Assembly (NCBI GenBank): GCA_937903135.1 | Contig: CALDAH010000008.1 | Coordinates: 1 to 64,000 of the forward strand | From: an uncultured Alphaproteobacteria bacterium | GTDB lineage: Bacteria > Pseudomonadota > Alphaproteobacteria > Rs-D84 | Reading direction: 5' to 3' | DNA: 64,000 bases | Part shown: positions 51,826 to 59,788 of the stretch, piece by piece | How positions within the stretch are numbered: position 1 is the stretch's first letter | How the letters are laid out: each line of letters begins with the position of its first letter | The notes under the pieces: model-generated | Database searches by the model: none | What the model saw: only the letters and a program-made list of their open reading frames with translations | What the model was told of the DNA's origin: nothing | Position numbers and translations under genes: made by a program

Positions 51826-52544
51826 GAATCCCCTGTTTTTGCGTTGTATGTATATATCTTGCCGGGGCGGTGTCCGCGGCATGTTGTTTTGTTCGGTATT
51901 TCGGTGCAGTATTTTATAATTTTCTTATGAAAATTAGACTTATCCACGTGCCGGCCCGATATAATTTCATATACCTGGCGGGTGGTTTCCAATGTAAATT
52001 CATTTGGCATAAATTTTAATATTGTATCTGTATATTCCACGCGGTTGCGCAGATGTTTCCACGCGCATAAAATTTCAACCAACGTTTTATCAGTGTCAAT
52101 ATCAGATGCATTGGTTTCAAATGAATATTCCACCGCATAGGCGATTTTTTCATTTGTTCTGTATTTGTATACATCGCCACCGATTTTAATTTCGTTGTTT
52201 TGAATAGATATGTTTACCAGTTCATAGTCGGAATCAATTTGGGAAATCCGATCCCGGTTTATCAGCCCTAGGTGAATAATATCCACTTTGCCGTTGACAC
52301 CTAAGTACTTTTTATCGCCCAGGGCATATACCTGTTCCAGGGCGAATGAATCCGCGCCGATTATGCCGGATATTCTATGGCGTATCTGTTCCTTGATGTT
52401 GTCGGATGCATCGGCAACGACAGATGGTATTTCATGGCGATCGCGCCGCAACAAAATTTTTATATTTTGTATATCGTTTTTGCGGATATCCGGATTCTGG
52501 GTCGTTTCCAGTACCAGCATAACGCACGTTAAATTTACAATCAT
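51816..52544 (-). CDS. NrtR-like NUDIX regulator
   Basis: 242 aa. The N-terminal part has the fold of a NUDIX domain (VMLVLETTQNPDIRKN..., IKEQIRHRISGIIG) without a convincing catalytic NUDIX box. The C-terminal 60 residues match the winged helix of NrtR regulators: FTLETTRQVYEIISGRHVDKSNFHKKI... then RGHRPGKIYTYN. NrtR proteins sense ADP-ribose and repress NAD-biosynthesis genes. Here the coupled partner is a DUF5662 gene, so it may sense another nucleotide. A TAGTATAC-type promoter lies just upstream. Confidence 0.72.
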   Translation of the reverse strand: MIVNLTCVMLVLETTQNPDIRKNDIQNIKILLRRDRHEIPSVVADASDNIKEQIRHRISGIIGADSFALEQVYALGDKKYLGVNGKVDIIHLGLINRDRISQIDSDYELVNISIQNNEIKIGGDVYKYRTNEKIAYAVEYSFETNASDIDTDKTLVEILCAWKHLRNRVEYTDTILKFMPNEFTLETTRQVYEIISGRHVDKSNFHKKIIKYCTEIPNKTTCRGHRPGKIYTYNAKTGDSWL

Positions 52545-52739
52545 CGCGTTTTACTTTTTTGGGTCAATTGGCTTGTGGTATAGTATACTATAAGTGTGGT
52601 TTGGTCAAGGGATTTTTTCACGACATTTAGCATTTGAGTTATGGCAATAAAATTTTGATTATGAGCCGTTCCCGGGGCGGGGAAAATAAATTGCATGGTA
52701 ATGAAAAAATATATAAAATTAAAAAAAATCAGGACAGAT

Positions 52740-53255
52740 ATGGCGACATACAATAATGATAAATTTCCTGTAAAACGTATTGGAAATGAACGTAACCCGG
52801 AAATAATAATTCTTTTAAGTAACCCGGCGGGGAATCCTGAAAAAAGTAAACAATTTCCTGAATATACTATGTCGCGTGATGGCGGGTATAGTGAGATTGG
52901 GATGGATTTAAAAATTTTTCGCGAATACTGCCAATGGTGGGATCGGTTGCTGACCGTAACGGATGATTTTGATATATCCCCCAGCAGCGTTTTAGCGATT
53001 GAATATTATCCATACCACACGACGTCATCAAATGAAATACCACCGCGTTGTAATTGGACAAAATTTGCGGCAGCGGCGTTGGATGAAAACATAAAAATAA
53101 TAAAAAAATTTCAAGCGCGCGGCATACCGGTTTTCGGATATTATTGGGGCGAATGGCAGTGGCTTATTGACGGTTTCTATAAAAGTTTACCATGTCGCGG
53201 CCCGTATGGAAAGATGGCAGAGCTGGAAAAATTTTTAAAAAAATATATTAAATAA
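52740..53255 (+). CDS. Unknown soluble protein
   Basis: 171 aa from ATG 52740 with AGGACAG 6 bases ahead; the frame is open 45 bases further upstream. IILLSNPAGNPEKSKQF near the N-terminus and VLAIEYYPYHTT in the middle recall the Asn-Pro and His-Ser loops of uracil-DNA-glycosylase-like folds, but this is a weak resemblance. Many Tyr and Trp residues (CQWWDRLL, GYYWGEWQWL). Not identified further. It sits between the NrtR-like gene and the type II methyltransferase. Confidence 0.6.
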   Translation: MATYNNDKFPVKRIGNERNPEIIILLSNPAGNPEKSKQFPEYTMSRDGGYSEIGMDLKIFREYCQWWDRLLTVTDDFDISPSSVLAIEYYPYHTTSSNEIPPRCNWTKFAAAALDENIKIIKKFQARGIPVFGYYWGEWQWLIDGFYKSLPCRGPYGKMAELEKFLKKYIK

Positions 53256-53392
53256 CTATCGGCATTTTATCGTAAACCCATCAGTACGCGTTTTGGGTGT
53301 TTTATATGCTAAGGGGCGTAATTATTTCACAATTATGTACTTGTTTTTTTATGACAAATTGTTAAAAATAAGCGTATTAAAATTATTAAATT

Positions 53393-54736
53393 ATGACGGC
53401 TGATAAAACATCATTACAGTTAGATTTACAAATCCCCGATAACAATAAACGGGAGATTTGTTTCATAGATCTTTTTGCAGGAATTGGCGGGACAAGAATT
53501 GGTCTGGAACAGGCATTAATAGAATCCGGATTTATCCCTAAATGTGTGTTTACGTCTGAAATTAAGCCGTATGCGGTTGAGGCGTATCAACACAATTTTA
53601 ATGATTCGGATATCAATGGGGACATTACAAAGGTATCCACGAATGACATACCCGATTTTGATATATTACTGGCGGGATTCCCGTGTCAGCCGTTTAGCAG
53701 TGCCGGCGTTCGCAAAGGGTTTGGTGATACCAGAGGGACGTTGTTTTTTGACATTGAAAGAATATTAAAAGAAAAACAGCCCAGTGCATTTTTATTGGAA
53801 AACGTAGAAGGTCTGGTTAACCACAATAATGGCGATACGCTATCTACGATAATTTTGCATCTGGAAAACCTGGGCTATAACGTTAGCTGGCGGGTTATAA
53901 ACGCGGCAGATGTTGGCGTCCCACAAAACCGAAAGCGTATATATATTGTCGGAAATAAAAAAAATAAAATAGATTTGGACGGAATAGGGGCTGCACGTAA
54001 AACACTTAGTGCGATACTTGAAACCGGATTGCCAACACTTGATACGGTGTTTACTAAGAAGTTATTATCTAAATATAAATTATCCGAATTATATGGCAAG
54101 GCAATAAAAGATAAACGCGGCGGAAATGGTAATATTCACAGCTGGGACATAGAGCTTAAAGGTGCGGTAACAAAAAAACAAAAAGAACTGCTAGAAAAGA
54201 TTGTATGCGAGAGACGAAATAAAAAATGGGCCGAAAGCAAGGGGATAACCTGGATGGACGGTATGCCGTTAACATTATGTGAGATTTCCAGTTTTTATTC
54301 ATGCGATATTAATGTTTTAAAAGATATGTTAGATGATTTGGTTCAAAAAGGCTATCTGACATACGAGCATCCAAAAGAAAAAGTTTTTTATACAGAAAAT
54401 GGAAAAACGGTATCAAAACGCGAAAGAGATATAACAAAAGAAAAAGGTTATAATATTGTCGCCGGAAAACTATCTTTTGAAATATCTAAGATTCTAAATC
54501 CTGATGATGTTGCACCAACACTGGTTGCGACGGATGTATCCAGAATTGCCGTGGTAGATACAGCGGGAATACGAAAACTATCAATTCGCGAAGGCTTGCG
54601 ATTATTTGGATATCCCGAAAGTTATTCTTTGAATATGCTATCATACCAGGATGCGTATGATTTACTGGGGAATACTGTTGTTATTCCTGTAATACGTCAG
54701 GTCGCATTAAGGATTATTAATTCAACACTTTATTAA
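53393..54736 (+). CDS. DNA cytosine-5 methyltransferase of a type II R-M system
   Basis: 447 aa. Motif I FIDLFAGIGGTRIGLE, motif IV GFPCQPFSSAG with the catalytic Cys, motif VI FLLENVEGL, motif VIII QNRKRIYIVG, motif IX KLSIREGLRLFGYPESY, motif X LLGNTVVIPVI. The recognition region (about 210-385) is large and includes a winged-helix-like part (LTLCEISSFY..., MLDDLVQKGYLTYEHP). The convergent restriction gene belongs to the NgoBV group, whose known members recognise GGNNCC, so this enzyme probably protects that site. All motifs intact. Confidence 0.93.
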   Translation: MTADKTSLQLDLQIPDNNKREICFIDLFAGIGGTRIGLEQALIESGFIPKCVFTSEIKPYAVEAYQHNFNDSDINGDITKVSTNDIPDFDILLAGFPCQPFSSAGVRKGFGDTRGTLFFDIERILKEKQPSAFLLENVEGLVNHNNGDTLSTIILHLENLGYNVSWRVINAADVGVPQNRKRIYIVGNKKNKIDLDGIGAARKTLSAILETGLPTLDTVFTKKLLSKYKLSELYGKAIKDKRGGNGNIHSWDIELKGAVTKKQKELLEKIVCERRNKKWAESKGITWMDGMPLTLCEISSFYSCDINVLKDMLDDLVQKGYLTYEHPKEKVFYTENGKTVSKRERDITKEKGYNIVAGKLSFEISKILNPDDVAPTLVATDVSRIAVVDTAGIRKLSIREGLRLFGYPESYSLNMLSYQDAYDLLGNTVVIPVIRQVALRIINSTLY

Positions 54737-54749
54737 CCCGTTCATACCA

Positions 54750-55373
54750 TTAGTCGGCTGAATCTTTGGTTTTTGGATATATTTTCATGGTCCGATGCAA
54801 TGCGCTTACAAAATCTGTCATGCTTGCAAACGGTTTATATTTACAGCCATCAGAATCCCATTTTCCGGGTCGGATGTTATAGATTGTGTTCTGTTTTTGT
54901 TGAACCTTTATCGGGTATGCGCTGCTCGGGCATGTTAATTCCCATATCTTTTTCAGCCATATTTTATGAATTTTTAAAACACCATCCCTTAGCGTATATG
55001 ACATTACCAAATAATCGGCATTCAGCCGGTATGGCTTGGTTTCTATGCTTCTGCAATATGCTTCGAAATTAGCGATGTCAAACCCTGCGCCGCGGTCCGC
55101 ATCAAATGTTTTTAATTCCAACAAATTATCGTTATCGGATTCTGATAGGAAATAATCTGGGAATTCCTGCGAGTTCGCGGGGACGCGAAAATATATATCA
55201 TGAGCCTTTAAATATTCCGCCAGCCAATTTTGCAGGGCATATCCGATAATGCTTTTGTCGTTAATAGTAACACTTTGCCCCATCATATTTATTACAATTT
55301 TCCCAGGCGATGTTTCCCACGGTTCGTGGATTAACATATCATAAATTTCTGTGGCTGTTTTATAAATTGGCAA
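54750..55373 (-). CDS. NgoBV-like type II restriction endonuclease
   Basis: 207 aa. Resembles the NgoBV/NlaIV restriction family: KTATEIYDMLIHEPWETSPGKI at the N-terminus, then a PD-(D/E)xK nuclease centre with FPDYFLSESDND and NLLELKTFD (Asp, Glu, Lys), and AGFDIANFEAYCRSI. It ends 13 bases from the methyltransferase stop, converging with it, a common R-M arrangement. Recognition of GGNNCC is inferred from the family. The gap to the HD gene upstream is 129 bases and GC-rich, without another gene. Confidence 0.85.
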   Translation of the reverse strand: MPIYKTATEIYDMLIHEPWETSPGKIVINMMGQSVTINDKSIIGYALQNWLAEYLKAHDIYFRVPANSQEFPDYFLSESDNDNLLELKTFDADRGAGFDIANFEAYCRSIETKPYRLNADYLVMSYTLRDGVLKIHKIWLKKIWELTCPSSAYPIKVQQKQNTIYNIRPGKWDSDGCKYKPFASMTDFVSALHRTMKIYPKTKDSAD

Positions 55374-55502
55374 TATTTCACCCCTGTTTTATTTTTATAC
55401 TATCAATAAAAATTACCGAATTCAAGGAATTAGTCGGCATGGGCAAAATTCAAACATCCATAACGGCGGGGGCGGTGGTTTTAGCCCCGGCCGCTATGAA
55501 CC

Positions 55503-56168
55503 CTATCGTGTTTTGAATTGTGTTCCGATACTGGATTGAATTGCATCCATGCAGCGGTTATATTCAATCTGGGCGCGGGTATATATCCCGGAGGTAATTA
55601 AAAATTTATCCTGATGGGCGATATATTTATTTTGATCGTGCAGGGACAGTGATGCAATCATATTCCCGTATTCCGTGGAAAAGAATTTCGGGTTATAGCC
55701 CAATTCCCACGAAAGCCGAATGCGATCCGCATCCCAGAGGCATGCCGATATCTCGTCCGGGGCATTTCGCCCGGTGGTATGGTTAGCGACCGCTGATAAG
55801 ATCTTGTTTATTGTTTTTCTGCCCAGTGATGAATATTTTTCATTTAACATTTTTTCTGCGATCGGAACGCATGCCGGGCCGTGTTCTTCGCAGTATGCAT
55901 CGTTTGTTCGTGCGCAGTCATGCAGCCCGCACGCCAGCATTACAGGTATCGGCGAAACTTTCGTCGCGATCGCGATTTCTATGCCAAACAATCCGACCTG
56001 GATAGTGTGCGATATGCCGTGATAGCCGTATCGGGACTGATTAGATATTTTCTGAATAACTGGTAAAATCTCGTACATAAATATATTTGTATATGCGGCC
56101 TTGGCCGAAAATGCGCGGCGCATCGGGATAATTCCGGTTGGGTATTTAATTGGTAATGGTGTATTCAT
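55503..56168 (-). CDS. HD-domain phosphohydrolase
   Basis: 221 aa. HD motif series: YHGISHTIQVGLFG (first His), ACGLHDCARTND (His-Asp), then HTTGRN and LWDADRIRLSW (last Asp), typical of metal-dependent phosphohydrolases acting on nucleotides or phosphate esters. Its codon use resembles the core genes, so it may be the first resident gene after the accessory region. No operon partner; substrate unknown. Confidence 0.85.
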   Translation of the reverse strand: MNTPLPIKYPTGIIPMRRAFSAKAAYTNIFMYEILPVIQKISNQSRYGYHGISHTIQVGLFGIEIAIATKVSPIPVMLACGLHDCARTNDAYCEEHGPACVPIAEKMLNEKYSSLGRKTINKILSAVANHTTGRNAPDEISACLWDADRIRLSWELGYNPKFFSTEYGNMIASLSLHDQNKYIAHQDKFLITSGIYTRAQIEYNRCMDAIQSSIGTQFKTR

Positions 56169-56327
56169 AATTTATTCAATCCGTTATATAATTCGGATGC
56201 TTAATATGACATAGAGCCTGAGCCGGGTCAACTATTTTTAAATAATTTTTAATAAAATGTTTTTTTATCTATCCGCCTTGAAATGGGATGTTTTTAATAT
56301 ATAATGCGATAAAAGGCAGCATTTATT

Positions 56328-57554
56328 ATGGACTATGTGTTATTAATTATTGGCATTATTGCCGGTGGGATTATTGGGTGGTTGGCCGCGACTGCACGCA
56401 GTGGTGGCAACGACCGGATTCGCATATCCCAGCTGCAGGCGTTATTAAATCAGCAGCGTCAGGAGATTGATTCCCTGCGCGCAAAGAATGAAACACTCGT
56501 CGCGGCGGCGGCCGCGAAACGCCAAGAGGTGGAAACACTTGCCGGTGTTCGTGATAAAATGCTAAATGATTTCAAGGCTATATCTGCCGAGCTGATTGAA
56601 AAACAAAAAGAATCTGTTGTCGGAACGCAAAAGACTGTATTAATACCGGTCCAAGAGGAGATGAAAAACCTTAAAGACGGGATTGATAAACGCATAGCAG
56701 AGCTGCTGAAAACATCTGTTGAAAACAAGACTGCGACCGCCGCGCAGATTCAAAACATGCTGGAAAAAAGCGACCAGCTGCAGCGCGAGGCAACAAACCT
56801 GGCAAATGCGCTGAAGAATAAAAAGACCCAGGGGTGCTGGGGGGAAACGTATCTGGAAAATGTTTTACAGATGCTCGGATTCATTGAAAACATAGATTAT
56901 ACAAAAGAAGAATTCTTTCACAGCGATGACGGAAATATTCGTCCGGATTTTATCGTAAATCTGCCGAATAACCGTCGGATTATTATAGATTCTAAGGTAT
57001 CGCTGGAGAGTTATATTAATTATGAAAACGCTGAAAACGATGCCGATCGCGACCGGTTCGCAGACGAGTTTATTCGTGCAACTGAAAATCATATAAATAA
57101 ACTGGGGGCAAAAGAGTATCAGAAAAAGGTTAAAGATTCAGGGCTGGATTACGTATTTATGTTTATGCCGCTGGAATCTGCATATATTTTAGCAATGCGT
57201 CGCCGGCCCGAGCTGTATGCGGGCGCCCAGAAAAAGAACGTTGCACTGATTACGTCATCACTGCTGTTCCCGATTTTAAAAACGGTTGAGATGCTGCTTA
57301 AACTCGACCGTCAGAATAAAAATATATCCGAGGTTGTGGATATGGTAAATAAGCTCTATGAAAAATATGCGGGATTTACCGAAAGTTTTTCTGATATCGG
57401 GCGCAGTATTACAAATGCCCAGAAATCGTACGATAAGGCCCTAGGGCAGCTTACCCTTGGAAAGGGGAATATATCTGGATGGTTTGAAAAAATAAAACAA
57501 AAAAGTGGAATTACAACAAACAAAACAGCAGCGTTGGAATACAAAGATGAATAA
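56328..57554 (+). CDS. rmuC: RmuC family protein
   Basis: 408 aa. One N-terminal membrane helix (about 2-20), a long coiled coil (to about 150), then the RmuC nuclease-like domain: KTQGCWGETYLENVLQMLGF, PDFIVNLPNNRRIIIDSKVSLESY, YVFMFMPLESAY and LITSSLLFPILKTVEMLLKL. RmuC limits recombination at inverted repeats and has a PD-(D/E)xK-like fold. A TATAAT lies about 25 bases upstream. Overlaps def by 8 bases. Confidence 0.93.
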   Translation: MDYVLLIIGIIAGGIIGWLAATARSGGNDRIRISQLQALLNQQRQEIDSLRAKNETLVAAAAAKRQEVETLAGVRDKMLNDFKAISAELIEKQKESVVGTQKTVLIPVQEEMKNLKDGIDKRIAELLKTSVENKTATAAQIQNMLEKSDQLQREATNLANALKNKKTQGCWGETYLENVLQMLGFIENIDYTKEEFFHSDDGNIRPDFIVNLPNNRRIIIDSKVSLESYINYENAENDADRDRFADEFIRATENHINKLGAKEYQKKVKDSGLDYVFMFMPLESAYILAMRRRPELYAGAQKKNVALITSSLLFPILKTVEMLLKLDRQNKNISEVVDMVNKLYEKYAGFTESFSDIGRSITNAQKSYDKALGQLTLGKGNISGWFEKIKQKSGITTNKTAALEYKDE

Positions 57555-58053
57555 TTTAGAGATGAAACTTTGCGGTGATTTAGTATTGCGTGAAAAATGC
57601 GCGCCGGTTAATGATATTACACCGGATGTAATATCCGCGATGGAAAGCATGACCCGGATGATGCGCGAACAGAACGGTGTTGGACTGGCCGCGCCCCAGG
57701 TTGGAATTTTAAAACGCTTTTTGGTTATGATAGATCCCGATACCGAACAGGTATTTAAAATGATAAACCCTGTAATTGTTCAGCGCAGCAGCGATACTTG
57801 TTCAATGGAAGAAGGCTGCCTGTCTGTATTAGGGGCGGATAACCTGCCGGTATTTTCAAATGTCGTGCGCCCGAAATCGGTTGTTGTTAAATGGACCGAT
57901 GACGCCGGCGTGGAACGCTGCGCGGAAATGTCCGGATTACCCGCGCGGATTGTTCAGCATGAAACCGATCACCTGGACGGGGTATTGTTTATTGACCTGC
58001 TATCGCCGATAAAGCGTGAAATGGTTATGCGTAAGGTAAGGCGGCGTAAATGA
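57547..58053 (+). CDS. def: Peptide deformylase
   Basis: 168 aa. Removes the formyl group from nascent proteins. Motif 1 GVGLAAPQVG, motif 2 EEGCLSV (metal Cys) and motif 3 QHETDHLDGVLFID (two metal His and catalytic Glu) are intact. ATG 57547, overlapping the rmuC stop by 8 bases, gives the usual N-terminus MNNLEMKLCGD; an earlier start lies deeper in rmuC. Overlaps fmt by 4 bases (ATGA), so formylation and deformylation enzymes are co-translated. Confidence 0.95.
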   Translation: MNNLEMKLCGDLVLREKCAPVNDITPDVISAMESMTRMMREQNGVGLAAPQVGILKRFLVMIDPDTEQVFKMINPVIVQRSSDTCSMEEGCLSVLGADNLPVFSNVVRPKSVVVKWTDDAGVERCAEMSGLPARIVQHETDHLDGVLFIDLLSPIKREMVMRKVRRRK

Positions 58054-58853
58054 AACTGGTTTTAATGGGGACTAATTCTTTTGTCGTCCCAATGTTTGAT
58101 GCCATATTAAATGCCGGGCATGAGATTATTGCTGTTTTTACGCGGCCGCCAAAACCGGTCGGACGAAAACAGATCCTGACCCCGTCGCCGGTTCATCTCT
58201 GGGCGCAATCGCATGGCTTAGCGGTGCATACGGATATATCCGAGTATTGCTATGCGCCGGATATGGTTGTGGTTGTATCATATGGCGTAATATTGCGTGA
58301 TAATGTTTTACAATCCGCACCGTGCGTTAATATTCACCCCAGTGATTTGCCCCAATATCGCGGCCCGTCACCGATACGAACGGCGATATATAACGGGGAC
58401 GATAAATCAGCGGTATGCTTAATCAAAATAACACCGGAATTAGATGCCGGGGATATTTATATGCGTCGTGAATTTTCAATTGGCGAAAATGATACGAACG
58501 ATACAATTGAATCCCGCGTGTCCGAGATCGGGGCAGACATGCTGGTGGAATATTTAAAAAATCCGGATAAATATACGCCCGCCCCACAGAATGGCCCGGT
58601 TACGTTTACGCGTAAATTTACCAGCGCGGACGAGGTTATTGATTGGTCGCGTGGCGCGCAAAATATACATAATCAAATCAGGGCCATCGGGGCGGGGCGA
58701 ACCAAAATCAACGGCATGGATGTTAAAATCTTGGAAACCAAAATTACCGACGGTGCGCTGGAGATTATTCGTATTTTACCGGCCGGGAAAAAGCCGATGG
58801 ATTGGAAAAGTTTTGTAAATGGTCTGCGCGGTGCAGAAATAAAAATAGGGTAG
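58050..58853 (+). CDS. fmt: Methionyl-tRNA formyltransferase
   Basis: 267 aa, shorter than the usual 305-320. The catalytic domain is complete: VLMGTNSFVVP, FTRPPKPVGRKQILTPSPV, catalytic Asn-x-His in VNIHPSDLPQYRGPSPI, and ITPELDAGDI with the Asp. The C-terminal tRNA-binding barrel is reduced to about 60 residues. It formylates initiator Met-tRNA; partner def overlaps its start. Confidence 0.93.
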   Translation: MKLVLMGTNSFVVPMFDAILNAGHEIIAVFTRPPKPVGRKQILTPSPVHLWAQSHGLAVHTDISEYCYAPDMVVVVSYGVILRDNVLQSAPCVNIHPSDLPQYRGPSPIRTAIYNGDDKSAVCLIKITPELDAGDIYMRREFSIGENDTNDTIESRVSEIGADMLVEYLKNPDKYTPAPQNGPVTFTRKFTSADEVIDWSRGAQNIHNQIRAIGAGRTKINGMDVKILETKITDGALEIIRILPAGKKPMDWKSFVNGLRGAEIKIG

Positions 58854-58859
58854 TATAAA

Positions 58860-59048
58860 ATGACAGACGGTCGTTGTATTAATTGTAAATATATCAAGAA
58901 AATATCAGATTATAAATATATATGTACGTATACAAACTGCGTTGAAAAAGTATTGCATATGATGGAACTGAAAAAATCTTTTGAAGAAGTTCCTTTGTTC
59001 GCCACGTGCAATCGTTTTATGATAAAAGAAAAAAATAATTCCAGATAA
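58860..59048 (+). CDS. Small Cys-rich protein between fmt and truA
   Basis: 62 aa. Cysteines at CINCKYI, YICTYTNCVEK and FATCNRF could bind one metal. AT-rich, starts 6 bases after the fmt stop, and its stop overlaps the truA ATG (TAATG), so it is translated within the def-fmt-truA operon. No family recognised. Confidence 0.6.
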   Translation: MTDGRCINCKYIKKISDYKYICTYTNCVEKVLHMMELKKSFEEVPLFATCNRFMIKEKNNSR

Positions 59049-59788
59049 TGACGCGATACAAAGTAATTCTTGAATACGATGGCGCGGGGCTGATCGGGTG
59101 GCAGGAAAACCGCCAAGGGCCATCGGTTCAGTCTATTCTAAAAGATGCGATTTTTGCGTTCTGCGGTCAGCGACCCGATGTTGTTGGCGCGGGCCGAACC
59201 GATGCCGGGGTGCATGCCGTTGCGATGGTTGCGCATTTTGATCTGGATAATAACGCGTCCGCTGAAACCGTAATGCGGGCACTGAATTTCTATCTGGTCG
59301 GGCAGCCGGTTTCTGTATTGCAATGCAGTATCGCGTCGGATGATTTTAACGCGCGTTTTTCATGTATTGGCCGGGCATATAAATATGTGGTAAAAAACCG
59401 TCCGGCGCGTCCGGTGCTGGATGATAAATCATGGTGGATTCCGCGCCCGCTGAATATATCTGCGATGCGCAGCGCGGCGGAAAAACTGGTCGGGCAGCAT
59501 GATTTTACCAGTTTTCGTGCCGCCCAGTGCCAGGCAAAAAGTCCCATAAAAACATTGGATGTTTGCACGATTACGCAAAACGGGGATGATATTATTTTTG
59601 AATTCTATGCCCGTTCATTCCTGCACCACCAGGTTCGTAATATGGTCGGAACGCTGGTCGCAATCGGTCAGGGAAAACCGTATGATATAGATGCGGTCTT
59701 TGCCGCCGCGGCACGCAGTGCGGCCGGACCAACCGCGCCTGCGGGTGGTTTGTTTTTCATGCGCGCGGATTATGCCAACGACGATTAA
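59048..59788 (+). CDS. truA: tRNA pseudouridine38-40 synthase
   Basis: 246 aa. Makes pseudouridine in the anticodon arm. The catalytic motif is GAGRTDAGVHAVAM with the nucleophilic Asp; KYVVKNR, FTSFRAAQC and FLHHQVRNMVGTLV follow in the normal order. It overlaps comEC tail to tail by 32 bases. Confidence 0.95.
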   Translation: MTRYKVILEYDGAGLIGWQENRQGPSVQSILKDAIFAFCGQRPDVVGAGRTDAGVHAVAMVAHFDLDNNASAETVMRALNFYLVGQPVSVLQCSIASDDFNARFSCIGRAYKYVVKNRPARPVLDDKSWWIPRPLNISAMRSAAEKLVGQHDFTSFRAAQCQAKSPIKTLDVCTITQNGDDIIFEFYARSFLHHQVRNMVGTLVAIGQGKPYDIDAVFAAAARSAAGPTAPAGGLFFMRADYANDD

